From an uncultured Eubacteriales bacterium (GTDB taxonomy: Bacteria > Bacillota > Clostridia > Oscillospirales > Oscillospiraceae): a stretch of 64,000 nucleotides of DNA. Shown here piece by piece: positions 33,718 to 42,501 of this stretch. The position numbers and the translations under genes were made by a program. The stretch spans positions 124,001 to 188,000 of the forward strand of contig UROF01000001.1 in the NCBI GenBank assembly GCA_900549475.1, in the 5' to 3' direction. Under the pieces are notes generated by a model, which did no database searches, had not been told where the DNA came from, and was given only the letters and a program-made list of their open reading frames with translations. Each line of letters starts with the position of its first letter. The stretch's first letter is position 1.

Positions 33718-35232
33718 TCACAGCAACTCTACCGAGCAATCCGGCAGCAGTTTCTCCCGAAAGATAGCATACCACGTCACAGTGTCTACCGGGTCAAAAT
33801 GCAAAGCGGAACAGGCGGCATGGAGCCGGGCGGAACCGCTTCCCACCACGAAAGCCGTGGGACCGTCCGCCCCGCCGATAATCCCCATCACCATAGCGGA
33901 ACCCACCGCCGTAGGACCATCGGGAACCACAGCTTTGGCCCGGGGCGAATCTCCCCGGTCACAGTCCTGCAACCGGAAACCATCATTTGCAATATCCGGC
34001 TCCAGGGTATAGGTCATGGCGGCGTAATGGGTAGGATATTCCATCTCCTCATTGCCAAAGCAGCTCTGTTCCATCTCCTGGGTCTCGTACTCCCGGACGG
34101 TCAGAACATGCTCTCTACCGGTAATGGGATGGACAATGGTGACGCTCTCCCCTACTGCCGGCGTAGAAAAGCGGAGCCCTGGGAAGTCTTTGGATGCCTG
34201 CCGCAGGGTGATCGCCAGGGAGCGCAGCGCAGGTGGGCGTTTGGTAGCCCAGGGAAAGCTCAGGCGGAGGAAGGACCAGCACCGGGACGGGTCCAGGCCA
34301 TAGTGCTCCACCAGCGCTTTCCCCTCCCTGCTGTTGTCCATCTCCCCTTCCAGGCAATCCGGCGAAAGCCAGGCGACTCCGCTGCCGTGCTTCTGCCGGA
34401 GAATCTTCCCGTTGAGGATGACAGTACAGCGGAAATCATCATCCATGGGGTTTTCACTACGGATCTGCATTTGTTCATCTTCAGTATAGTGATGGTCCTC
34501 CTCGTGGAGAAGATCCCACTTGTTGATGAAATCCTTCATTTTTTGTGGGTCGGTCTCCTTGCAGAAATCCAGCACCAGTCCCTTGCCGCAGGCATAAGCC
34601 GCAGGGACATACCAGGACGCCTCCCCCCAGGAAAACCACTTGCCCACTGGAATCTCCCGCCCTGCCCTGCCGGTGTGGCTCCAGAAGCCTCCATCATAGG
34701 TGACCTTCCATGGCTGCTCCGGCTTTTCCGCGTCGGGATTCATATCCGGGTCGTAGTACTCCGGCGAATAGGGAATCCGACTATAGTCGAAGGACTGCCG
34801 CAGCGCCTGGAGATAGCCGAAAGGGTCCTCCATAGCGGTCAAAGAGAAGGTTTCCGCCAAAGTATCTAAAGCAGCCTTCTGCTCCTCTGTGGGCCGGTTT
34901 TCCGCCACATAGTCAGCAAACTGCTCCTTATCCCACTGATGGGCCTGCTCCAGGGCATCCATGGTACCGCAAGCCAGCAGCAGCCGCAGCAGATCCTCAA
35001 AATTCCCGGCAATGGGATGGACATAGTCGCCGGGCAGGTTCATGGGGCTGACGGCAAACACCATCTCGCCAAAGCCCCGGATCATGCAGTAGTGGATCCC
35101 ATCCACCCCTGCCCAGCCAATGATTTTCGCCCCTTTAGGGGTGCAGAAATAGGTAACGTCATCGTCTCTCAGGCCAAGACCAATGGCATCAAAAGCAATC
35201 GGTAATTTTCTGAATTTCTGATACAGATTCAT
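33718..35232 (-). CDS. Soluble protein of unknown function with GGADGPTA element
   Basis: 504 residues, no signal peptide or membrane segment, rich in Trp and acidic residues; no family was recognised. The start at 35232 (MNLYQKFRKLP) is favoured because GGTGGAG lies 9 bases upstream. Near the C-terminus two DGPTA motifs occur 17 residues apart (VVPDGPTAVG, then GIIGGADGPTAFVVG at residues 450-464). The second closely resembles the conserved GADGP loop of sodium-pumping decarboxylase beta subunits, although nothing else in the protein does. Large low-homology proteins of this sort (many polar residues, SMI1/suppressor-like feel) are often strain-specific. It is monocistronic and lies between the helicase and the divergent MarR gene. 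Confidence 0.6.
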   Translation of the reverse strand: MNLYQKFRKLPIAFDAIGLGLRDDDVTYFCTPKGAKIIGWAGVDGIHYCMIRGFGEMVFAVSPMNLPGDYVHPIAGNFEDLLRLLLACGTMDALEQAHQWDKEQFADYVAENRPTEEQKAALDTLAETFSLTAMEDPFGYLQALRQSFDYSRIPYSPEYYDPDMNPDAEKPEQPWKVTYDGGFWSHTGRAGREIPVGKWFSWGEASWYVPAAYACGKGLVLDFCKETDPQKMKDFINKWDLLHEEDHHYTEDEQMQIRSENPMDDDFRCTVILNGKILRQKHGSGVAWLSPDCLEGEMDNSREGKALVEHYGLDPSRCWSFLRLSFPWATKRPPALRSLAITLRQASKDFPGLRFSTPAVGESVTIVHPITGREHVLTVREYETQEMEQSCFGNEEMEYPTHYAAMTYTLEPDIANDGFRLQDCDRGDSPRAKAVVPDGPTAVGSAMVMGIIGGADGPTAFVVGSGSARLHAACSALHFDPVDTVTWYAIFREKLLPDCSVELL

Positions 35233-35383
35233 GACAGACATCTCCACCTTTCCTGTCTCCAAAAGTGATTCAGCTATCACTCTACCACAAGATAAGCCGG
35301 CACGCAAGGCATAGCGCCACCGGCAGAGCTGTCCCCTTTCGTGTCAGTCCCTCTCCAACCGACAAAAACTCCCCAATTTAGTT

Positions 35384-35434
35384 GTTGACAAATCAACATA
35401 TTGCTGCTACAATGCAGCTCGTTGATTTTTCAAC
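35384..35434 (+). promoter_or_regulatory. MarR promoter bracketed by two identical-arm operators
   Basis: TTGACA (35385-35390) and TACAAT (35408-35413) with a 17-base spacer form a near-consensus promoter. GTTGA-CAAA-TCAAC (35384-35397) covers the -35 box and GTTGA-TTTT-TCAAC (35421-35434) lies at the transcript start. Two perfect palindromes with the same arms around a promoter strongly suggest autorepression by the MarR protein encoded next. Confidence 0.8.
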
Positions 35435-35451
35435 AACAAGGAGTGCATGCT

Positions 35452-35952
35452 ATGGTCGATCGTTTTGCCCAGTTCACCGGCGCTATCCTGGCGCTGCACC
35501 GGTGCATCAACAAAATCAAGGAGCTGGAGACAGCGGAACTTGGCCTGCGGGGAAATCACGTTATGTGTCTATACTACCTGGGCCAGTATGAAGAGGGGCT
35601 CACTGCGGCCCAGCTCACTACCCTGTGCCGCGAGGACAAGGCCGCCATATCCCGGACCTTGAACCAGCTGTCCGAACAGGGCCTGGTCTGCCGCACCCCC
35701 TCAGAGGGCGGCAACACCTACCGGGCCTCTCTCCGCCTCACCCCCGCTGGGAAGGCGCTGACGGAGCAGATCAACCGGAAAGTCGAAGCAGTTCTCGCCT
35801 GCAGCAGCCAGGGGATTTCCGACCAGCAACGGGCAGATCTCTATCTGTGTTTCCAGGTGATCCTGAATAATCTGGAGCAGTACATCGATCAGAAGGAGGC
35901 CCCTGTGCCGCCATGCACCAGCCAATCTAGGAAAGAAGGAACAGACGCATGA
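35452..35952 (+). CDS. MarR-family transcriptional repressor
   Basis: 166 residues from the ATG at 35452, preceded by AACAAGGAG; the upstream extension of the frame would cross the operator and is not used. The winged helix spans about residues 40-105: GLTAAQLTTLCREDKAAISRTLNQLSEQGLV is the recognition region and SLRLTPAGKALTEQI the end of the wing. MarR proteins bind as dimers to inverted repeats such as those around this promoter and release them on binding phenolic or amphipathic ligands. The stop overlaps the start of the hydrolase gene (ATGA), so the repressor and enzyme form one autoregulated operon. Bile-like or acyl-amide compounds are plausible inducers (inference). Confidence 0.9.
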   Translation: MVDRFAQFTGAILALHRCINKIKELETAELGLRGNHVMCLYYLGQYEEGLTAAQLTTLCREDKAAISRTLNQLSEQGLVCRTPSEGGNTYRASLRLTPAGKALTEQINRKVEAVLACSSQGISDQQRADLYLCFQVILNNLEQYIDQKEAPVPPCTSQSRKEGTDA

Positions 35953-37115
35953 AGAAAGGGTTGAAGATCGCAGGCATTACCGTAGCCTGCGTGCTGCTGC
36001 TGGCGGTTGTAGCTGTCGGCATTATATGGGGAAATGAGCTTTTGACGCTCACTTCTATCAAAGAGATAGCCCCCTCCAACGAGGAGCATCGGGATGGTTT
36101 TGTCTATGAGATCACCGTCTCCGGCGACTACTACTTCGATCAATTTCTGGCGGAGGGCGGCGCATCCAGCGACCAGGAGCTGATCTCCTTCATCACTAAC
36201 AGCATCGGCAAGGGACTGATCCCTCTGAACATTGAGGAGTCCAGCATCTCCTGCTCCTCTTTCACCGCTGTCACCGAGGAGGGCGACCGGGTATTCGGCC
36301 GGAACTACGACTTTGACAAGACCAACACCGCCATTGTCTACACCAAGCCCGGCAATGGCCGTCATGCCTCTGTGTCCACAGTGGACCTCCAGTTCCTGGG
36401 TATCGACCCGGACACCGGCGTCACCGGCCTGGCGGATAAGTTCCTGTGCCTCGCCGCCCCCTACGCCCCTCTGGACGGGGTCAACGATGCAGGTGTCAGC
36501 TGCGGTATCTACATGACTTACCAGGGGGCAGAGACCGTCCCCACCGACCAGCAGACCGACAAGCCGGATATCACCTCCACCACCATGCTGCGCCTGATCC
36601 TGGACTACGCTTCCACGGTAGATGAGGCCATCGAGCTGGTAGAGCAGTACGACCTCCACGACTCCGCCGGTACCTCCTACCACTACATGGTAGCCGACGC
36701 CCAGGGCAACAGTGCTATTCTGGAGTGGGTGGCCGGCACTGACCAGACGGACAACGACGGCACCGCTCGGCAGCTCAACGTGATCCGCAACGATCCGGAG
36801 CAGAACTATCAGTGCATCACCAACTTCATCCTGACCCCCGGCTACTATGAGGAGGGGGACGACATGGGCGGCAAGGACCGCTACGACCTGCTGACCAGCA
36901 CCCTGGAGGAGATGAACGGCACGGTGGCTGACGACCAGGCCGCCATGGATGTACTGTCCCTGGTGGGCCGCAGAACCTGGGTGGTAGAGGGAGACCACAC
37001 CCAGGGAACCACCGTGCACAGCGTGGTCTACAACCTCACCGACAAGACTGCCCTTTGGGTAGGCAACGAGCACTATGGCGAGGAGGCCTATACCTTCCAG
37101 CTGCAGACCCCCTGA
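35949..37115 (+). CDS. Membrane-anchored choloylglycine hydrolase / linear amide C-N hydrolase family enzyme
   Basis: 388 residues. One N-terminal membrane helix (residues 7-28) is followed by a roughly 70-residue linker and then the Ntn-hydrolase core. C102 in SCSSFTAV is the predicted nucleophile; R118 and D121 in FGRNYDFD keep exactly the +16 and +19 spacing of Cys2, Arg18 and Asp21 in bile salt hydrolase. GVNDAGVSCGIYMTY matches the next active-site Asn segment. Classical enzymes expose Cys as the N-terminal residue, so removal of about 101 residues or a Cys amide mechanism is needed. It would act on the outer face of the membrane. Bile salt, penicillin V or N-acyl amide substrates are all possible. 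Confidence 0.82.
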   Translation: MKKGLKIAGITVACVLLLAVVAVGIIWGNELLTLTSIKEIAPSNEEHRDGFVYEITVSGDYYFDQFLAEGGASSDQELISFITNSIGKGLIPLNIEESSISCSSFTAVTEEGDRVFGRNYDFDKTNTAIVYTKPGNGRHASVSTVDLQFLGIDPDTGVTGLADKFLCLAAPYAPLDGVNDAGVSCGIYMTYQGAETVPTDQQTDKPDITSTTMLRLILDYASTVDEAIELVEQYDLHDSAGTSYHYMVADAQGNSAILEWVAGTDQTDNDGTARQLNVIRNDPEQNYQCITNFILTPGYYEEGDDMGGKDRYDLLTSTLEEMNGTVADDQAAMDVLSLVGRRTWVVEGDHTQGTTVHSVVYNLTDKTALWVGNEHYGEEAYTFQLQTP

Positions 37116-37133
37116 CAGTACAGGATCTGAATA

Positions 37134-37173
37134 AAAAGGCACCGCACTGCATGGCAGCAGTGCGGTGCCTTTT
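37134..37173. terminator. Bidirectional terminator
   Basis: 17-bp perfect arms AAAAGGCACCGCACTGC / GCAGTGCGGTGCCTTTT lie between the convergent hydrolase and GH13 genes and carry A- and T-runs on both sides. Confidence 0.92.
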
Positions 37174-37192
37174 CTATCTGGTATAAACGAGA

Positions 37193-39031
37193 TCATGCCT
37201 TGTGCCGGCACAGGCAGTACTGGTATGGTCTCAGCTGCCGGCAGCTGCAGGGCCCCTTCTCCCCGGTGATCAGGTCGGTAAATTCTCCCTCCACGGCGTC
37301 CATATATACCGTCTGGTCCTCCCCAGAGAAGTTGAACAGGCATACAAGAGTCTCCCCTGCCGTCCGCCGCACCAGCGCCAATACGTGACGGTTGGCCGTG
37401 TCCCAGGTAGTGACCCAGGCGTCAGGACCGAAGCACGGCTCCTGGCAGCGCAGATCTTCCAGTTGACGCAGGCCATCCCATATCCGCTGCTGGACAGTGC
37501 CTGGCTGGGTGCGTGCGGCAGCGTTCTCCCAGTTGAACCGGGTACGATGGAGGTTACGGCTGTCCTCCCGGCGGTCCGGATCGTTGTGGTAGTCATATCC
37601 GTTGAGCTGCCCGATCTCGTCGCCGCTGGACAGCATAGGGAACCCGGCCATACACATCATCGCAGCATGCATCATGAGATCCCGCTGGATACCCATTGCC
37701 ACCTGGCCCTCGTCTCCCTCGTACAGGCCTTTTTCAATGCCGCAGAGGCTGGCAGTAGTGCCGCAGGTCCGGGCATCCAGGGTGGCAGGGTTGTAGTTAT
37801 ACCGCTCGCCACGGGCAAAGCTGCCGGGAAAACTGCCCTCAAAGAACTCATAGAGATATTTCTTGTGAGCTACAGGGTCTATACCAATGGTCTTGCCGTA
37901 TTCCTCATTGAGGCCCCAGCCGATGTCATCGTGACAGCGGAGATAATTGACAAACCAGCAGTGGGACGGCAAACTGTGGAGATCATCCAGCTGCCGTTTA
38001 AGCTGCCGGACGTCGGCGCTGGCCAGGGCACTCCACTGTGTGGCCATGGTGGAGGCGTTGTAGAGGAGATGGCACTCAGGCTTTTCCGCGGTACCGAAAT
38101 AGGGAGCCAGCTCCTTGGGAGCCATCACCACTTCCCCTTTTAGAATCACAGCCGGACATACCGCCTCCGTGATGAGGCGGATCATCCGCATGATGGTATG
38201 GACCTTGGGGAGGTTGCGGCAGGTGGTGCCCATTTCCTTCCACAGGTAGGGCACCGCGTCGATGCGGAGGATCTCCACCCCCAGATTGGCCAGGTGAAGC
38301 ATACTGCAGACCATATCGTTGAATACCGCCGGATTGCGGTAGTTGAGATCCCACTGGTAGGGATGGAAAGAGGAACAGACGTATTTCTTCATATCCTCCT
38401 GATAGATAAAACTACCCGGTGCGGTCTCCGGGAACACATCGGGAATGGTCTTTTCCATCTCCCGGGGAATATCCGGCGTATCAAAGCAGATATAGCGGTC
38501 GATGTATTCCTGCTCGCCCGCCTTGGCCCGCATGGCCCAGGGGTGAGTGTCCGCCGTATGATTGATAACAAAGTCGAGACACAGGCTCATGCCGCGGCGG
38601 CGCATGGCGGCAGTAAGGCGGCTGAGATCCTCGTTTGTACCCAGGGTCGGGTCAACCTGATTGAAATCCTCCACAGCGTATCCGCCGTCGTTATCGGGAT
38701 GAGGCATCTTCAGCAGAGGCATCAGGTGCAGATAGGTGATCCCCTGCTCTGTCAAATAATCCAACCGCTTTTCCAGACCGGTCAGATCGCCTGAGAAGAG
38801 ATCTGTATACATAGTCATACCCAGCATCTTACCAGAGCGGAACCACGCCGGGTCCTTCTCCCGCTTTGTATCCAGACGCCGCAGATTCTGGCTGCGCTGG
38901 CGGTAGGCGTCCTCCATCCGCTCCAGCAGTTCATCCAGTTTATCCCGCCGGTCATACAGTTCCATATAGAGCCATTCCAGCTCGTCCCGCCTGTCCTGCA
39001 AGCGGCGTGCAAAGGCACTGGTCATGTTCAT
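37193..39031 (-). CDS. GH13 alpha-amylase family protein, amylosucrase/sucrose-cleaving type
   Basis: Cytosolic enzyme of 612 residues without a signal. A helical, charged N-terminal domain (about residues 1-65) is followed by the TIM barrel: YLHLMPLLKMPHPDNDGGYAV, LDFVINHTADTHPWA, the nucleophile Asp in GVEILRIDAVPYLWK, the acid/base Glu in VILKGEVV and the third Asp in NYLRCHDDIGWG. This pattern and the helical front domain fit the amylosucrase (GH13_4) group, acting on sucrose. Next to an alpha-galactosidase, which would release sucrose from raffinose, it probably handles the sucrose moiety. GGAGG precedes the ATG. Confidence 0.82.
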   Translation of the reverse strand: MNMTSAFARRLQDRRDELEWLYMELYDRRDKLDELLERMEDAYRQRSQNLRRLDTKREKDPAWFRSGKMLGMTMYTDLFSGDLTGLEKRLDYLTEQGITYLHLMPLLKMPHPDNDGGYAVEDFNQVDPTLGTNEDLSRLTAAMRRRGMSLCLDFVINHTADTHPWAMRAKAGEQEYIDRYICFDTPDIPREMEKTIPDVFPETAPGSFIYQEDMKKYVCSSFHPYQWDLNYRNPAVFNDMVCSMLHLANLGVEILRIDAVPYLWKEMGTTCRNLPKVHTIMRMIRLITEAVCPAVILKGEVVMAPKELAPYFGTAEKPECHLLYNASTMATQWSALASADVRQLKRQLDDLHSLPSHCWFVNYLRCHDDIGWGLNEEYGKTIGIDPVAHKKYLYEFFEGSFPGSFARGERYNYNPATLDARTCGTTASLCGIEKGLYEGDEGQVAMGIQRDLMMHAAMMCMAGFPMLSSGDEIGQLNGYDYHNDPDRREDSRNLHRTRFNWENAAARTQPGTVQQRIWDGLRQLEDLRCQEPCFGPDAWVTTWDTANRHVLALVRRTAGETLVCLFNFSGEDQTVYMDAVEGEFTDLITGEKGPCSCRQLRPYQYCLCRHKA

Positions 39032-39167
39032 TATCCTCCCTCATGATTCAACATCCATTGCTCCATCAAGAGCTTGAGCAGCATGGCCTGCAGCCTGCTG
39101 TTTGCCCCGCAGCAGATCCGCAAAACCATCAGTATCAAAATAACATCTTAAAATGTCGCGTTTTTTA

Positions 39168-39196
39168 TTGGTAACACTCTCAGCCTGTGCTATAAT
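39168..39196 (+). promoter_or_regulatory. Promoter of the AraC-type regulator
   Basis: TTGGTA (39168-39173) and TATAAT (39191-39196) with a 17-base spacer, 60 bases before the regulator. The divergent GH13 promoter must lie in the same 225-base region but was not pinned down. Confidence 0.6.
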
Positions 39197-39256
39197 AATT
39201 AAAACAACACGCTGCGATCCATTCCCATATCTTTTCCAGAAAGCAGAGGTGATCTC

Positions 39257-40114
39257 TTGGACGATCTTTTCTTTTCCATTTTTCCCAATGAAAACTTTTT
39301 GGATCTGCGACTATATCAGTATGGCTGGGAGCAATGTGCCCCCCTCCACTCCTTTGGGCCTTTCGTCCGCAACCACTTCCTTCTTCACTATGTGATCTCA
39401 GGAAAGGGGTTTCTGGACGCAAACACTTCTGACGGTGTGACACACCGCTATGACCTGGAGGCAGATCAAGGCTTTCTCATTTGTCCGGGGCAGGTCAACA
39501 CATACTGTGCGGACAAAGATCACCCCTGGAAATATGTGTGGCTGGAGTTTGACGGCCTGCGGGTCACAGAATATCTGACCTACGCCGGGCTGGATGCCGC
39601 CCATCCCATCTATATTCCCCAGACTCCCGCCCAAGGCCAGGCGGTGCGGGACACCATGCTATACATCGCCAACCACTCCAAGGCCTCCACGCTCCATCTC
39701 ATCGGGCACCTTTTCCTGTTTCTGGATGGTCTGGTCCAGTCATCCTCCACCCGGCGTACCGCCTCCGGCGGACAACTGCGGGATTTTTATATCCAGGAAG
39801 CCATTACTTACATGGAACAGAATTACCAACGGGATCTGACAGTGGAAGAACTGGCCGATGTATGCAAACTCAACCGCAGCTATTTCAGCAAACTTTTCAG
39901 AGAGAGCATGGGCTGTCCTCCCCAGGAATTCCTGATCCGTATGCGTCTGTCCAAAGCCACGGAACTGATGAAAACCAGCCGCGCCTCCATCGGCGACATC
40001 GCTCAATTGTGCGGATACCCCAACCAACTTCATTTCTCCAGGGCCTTCCGAAAGCGCTATGGCGTCTCCCCCCGGGCATGGCGGGCTGAAAATCAGATCC
40101 ATACAAAAGGCTGA
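39257..40114 (+). CDS. AraC-family transcriptional regulator of the oligosaccharide locus
   Basis: 285 residues. A cupin sensor domain (HYVISGKGFLDANT, DLEADQGFLICPGQVNTYCAD) precedes a single AraC DNA-binding domain at about residues 183-282 (LTVEELADVCKLNRSYFSKLFRE and ASIGDIAQLCGYPNQLHFSRAF). The start is a TTG at 39257 with AGAGGTGA just upstream; no ATG is well placed. It sits between the divergent GH13 gene and the convergent alpha-galactosidase gene, so it probably activates both in response to raffinose or melibiose, as MsmR/RafR do. Confidence 0.88.
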   Translation: MDDLFFSIFPNENFLDLRLYQYGWEQCAPLHSFGPFVRNHFLLHYVISGKGFLDANTSDGVTHRYDLEADQGFLICPGQVNTYCADKDHPWKYVWLEFDGLRVTEYLTYAGLDAAHPIYIPQTPAQGQAVRDTMLYIANHSKASTLHLIGHLFLFLDGLVQSSSTRRTASGGQLRDFYIQEAITYMEQNYQRDLTVEELADVCKLNRSYFSKLFRESMGCPPQEFLIRMRLSKATELMKTSRASIGDIAQLCGYPNQLHFSRAFRKRYGVSPRAWRAENQIHTKG

Positions 40115-40139
40115 CTGCTGCACTGGCAGTCAGCCTTTT
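40105..40139. terminator. Bidirectional terminator overlapping the araC stop codon
   Basis: 14-bp arms AAAAGGCTGACTGC / GCAGTCAGCCTTTT; the first arm includes the regulator's stop codon, and the alpha-galactosidase gene ends 9 bases beyond. Confidence 0.88.
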
Positions 40140-40147
40140 TCTGCGTC

Positions 40148-42328
40148 TTATTCCTCCGCTTCCAGATACAACTGAAGGGGCTGATAGTCGCCATAGAGCA
40201 TCGGCAGCGGATAACCGGCCTGCATCAGAACATCCCCCGGATAGCTGGCTTCCCCATTGATACGATAGCGTACATCCGGATCAAGGCCCTTCAGCCGCAG
40301 CGTCTGGAAAGGCGGTGCCGCACAAGTAGCGCCAGTGACCAGAGACACCAATGCCCGCTTTTTGTCACCGGAAACGTGAGACCAAGCTGTATACGGTCCC
40401 GCTCCAAAGGGGCCGCTGAGGCGGTAATACTCCCCCTGGGACACCAGATCCCAGTATTTCTTGTACCGCTGAATCTGCTCTGTAATGATCTTGCGCTCCT
40501 CCGGTGAAGTCCGGCTGAGATCCATCTCATATCCAAATGTGCCGGACATGGCTACCACTCCCCGGGTCTCCAGAGGCGTGATACGGCGGTTGATCTCATT
40601 GGGCACCACGGAAACATGGGCCCCCACTGTGCAGGAGGGATAGCAGAAAGACGTGCCGTACTGAATACTCAGGCGATCGATGGCATCGGTGTTGTCACTG
40701 CACCAGATCTGAGGGGTATAATAGAGCATCCCGCCGTCAAACCGTCCGCCGCCGCCGCTGCAACCTTCAATAAGGATAGAAGGATAGTCCCGGTGGAAAC
40801 GCTCCAGCAGCTCATACACACCAAGGACATAGCGGTGGTAGACCTCCCCCTGCCTGTCGGCAGGCAGGGCGGCAGACCAAACCTCCGAGAGGCTGCGGTT
40901 CATATCCCATTTCAGGTAGGTGATGTTGGCACTGGCCAGCACTTTTTGCAGTGAGGCGTAAATATAGTCCCGCACCTCCTGCCGCGAGAAATCCAGCACC
41001 AGCTGGCTGCGGCCCCGCGTGTAGGAGCGGCCCGGAGCACACAGCGCCCAGTCCGGGTGCTCCCGATAAAGCTGGCTGTCTTCGCTGACCATCTCCGGCT
41101 CGATCCACAGGCCAAACTCCATCCCCAGCGCATTGATCTGCTTTGCCAGCGCACCCAGGCCGCCCGGCAGCTTTTTTTCATTCACCCACCAGTCTCCCAG
41201 ACCGCCCCGGTCATCGTTTCTGGTTCCAAACCAACCGTCGTCCAGGACAAACAGTTCGATTCCTAAAGATGCGGATACCTGGGCCAATTTCATCAGCTTC
41301 TCCGCATCGAAATCAAAGTAAGTAGCTTCCCAGCTGTTGACCAGCACCGGCTTGCGCCCGGGTCGGGTATCCCGGACCAGATGCTCCCGAATCGCACGGT
41401 GGAACTGGTGCGTCATCCCGGCAAAGCCGTTGGAAGAACAGAGCAGTGCCGCCTCCGGGGCGGTAAAGCTCTGGCCGGGAGCCAAGGTATAGCAGAAGTG
41501 GTAGGGATGGATGCCCATGACCAGCCGCGTATCTTCAAACTGGGTCCGCTCTGCCGCCGCCTCAAAATTACCGCTGTAGAGGAGCATCGCCCCATAGCAC
41601 AGGCCGTGATCCTCCCCGGCATCCTGTTCACACAGGATCACAAAGGGGTTGTGCTGGTGGCTGGAGGTACCGCGGACGCTGCCTACGCTCTGGACACCGT
41701 GGCGCAGCGGAGCGCGGTTGAATCCCCGCTCCATGGCATGGCGGCCATCAAAGGTGATAAGGTCCATATCAGCCCGCTGGAAATCAAGGCACAGGGAGGC
41801 TGCCCGGCACAGGCGCACCGTCGACTCTCCCCGGTTCACCACCCGCACAGCCCGGGTGATAAGATCATAGTCAGCAAACACCCCGTAATACAGCTCAGCC
41901 GTCACATTGGCAACAGCATCCTCCAGGAAAATGACCAGTGTCTCTCCGCCTTCACCATGGAACGCAGGCAAGCCTTCCAAGGCGTACTTCCCGTCCCGCA
42001 GCTCAAAGCCGGCATAGCGCAGGTCGGCAATATGACTGCCATCAGCCAGCTCCAGCTCCAGGGAGGGCAGACGAAAGTCCCCCACGCCGCAAGTGGAGTA
42101 CTCCTGGGGCAGGGTATCCAGAGAATAGACCCGGCAATGTCCTGCTTCTCCAGGGTTGGGGGAAAATCCCCGGTCAGCCTGGCGGATCAGACAGGACAGA
42201 TCCATATCCGTCACCCGGGCACCATAGTAGGTATGCAGCAGCACACCATACTGATCCACCTTCATCTGGTAGGTGGTATTCCGGGTGTGGAGCGTAAAGG
42301 TATTATCTTGCTTGTTATGAACGATCAT
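40148..42328 (-). CDS. agaA: Alpha-galactosidase, GH36 family
   Basis: Cytosolic glycosidase of 726 residues, the normal length of bacterial GH36. An N-terminal beta-sandwich leads into the barrel with SWEATYFDFDAEKL, LFVLDDGWFGTRNDD, the catalytic nucleophile Asp in YLKWDMNRS and the acid/base Asp in IWCSDNTDAIDRL. IEGCSGGGGRFDGGML is also diagnostic. It removes terminal alpha-1,6-galactose from melibiose, raffinose and stachyose. It follows the transporter genes on the same strand after a 173-base gap containing a stem-loop, and no signal is present, so intact oligosaccharides are imported first. Confidence 0.95.
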   Translation of the reverse strand: MIVHNKQDNTFTLHTRNTTYQMKVDQYGVLLHTYYGARVTDMDLSCLIRQADRGFSPNPGEAGHCRVYSLDTLPQEYSTCGVGDFRLPSLELELADGSHIADLRYAGFELRDGKYALEGLPAFHGEGGETLVIFLEDAVANVTAELYYGVFADYDLITRAVRVVNRGESTVRLCRAASLCLDFQRADMDLITFDGRHAMERGFNRAPLRHGVQSVGSVRGTSSHQHNPFVILCEQDAGEDHGLCYGAMLLYSGNFEAAAERTQFEDTRLVMGIHPYHFCYTLAPGQSFTAPEAALLCSSNGFAGMTHQFHRAIREHLVRDTRPGRKPVLVNSWEATYFDFDAEKLMKLAQVSASLGIELFVLDDGWFGTRNDDRGGLGDWWVNEKKLPGGLGALAKQINALGMEFGLWIEPEMVSEDSQLYREHPDWALCAPGRSYTRGRSQLVLDFSRQEVRDYIYASLQKVLASANITYLKWDMNRSLSEVWSAALPADRQGEVYHRYVLGVYELLERFHRDYPSILIEGCSGGGGRFDGGMLYYTPQIWCSDNTDAIDRLSIQYGTSFCYPSCTVGAHVSVVPNEINRRITPLETRGVVAMSGTFGYEMDLSRTSPEERKIITEQIQRYKKYWDLVSQGEYYRLSGPFGAGPYTAWSHVSGDKKRALVSLVTGATCAAPPFQTLRLKGLDPDVRYRINGEASYPGDVLMQAGYPLPMLYGDYQPLQLYLEAEE

Positions 42329-42437
42329 GGAGAAATCCTCTCAACTAAAAATGTGACTGCGGCAATTTTATAGGATTTTCCGGCGTGATGCAATACTCCA
42401 GCCGAAAAAGATCGTGTATGGCACAGTTCATAGGGGA

Positions 42438-42469
42438 AGCCCCGGCGTCGGCGCGCCGATACCGGGGCT
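42438..42469 (-). other. Intra-operon stem-loop between msmG and agaA
   Basis: AGCCCCGG / CCGGGGCT enclose a 12-base self-complementary core TCGGCGCGCCGA. No U-run follows on the minus strand, so it looks like a transcript-stabilising or processing hairpin rather than a terminator. Confidence 0.5.
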
Positions 42470-42501
42470 GTCGGGACAAAAGAATATTTGCTTGGGTTCT
42501 G

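Noticed and set aside
32056..34869. A 937-codon open frame on the + strand opposite the helicase and the unknown protein.
   Set aside because: It spans two well-supported minus-strand genes, its translation is rich in His, Pro and Leu without motifs, and it has no ribosome site. It results from GC-rich codon use on the other strand.
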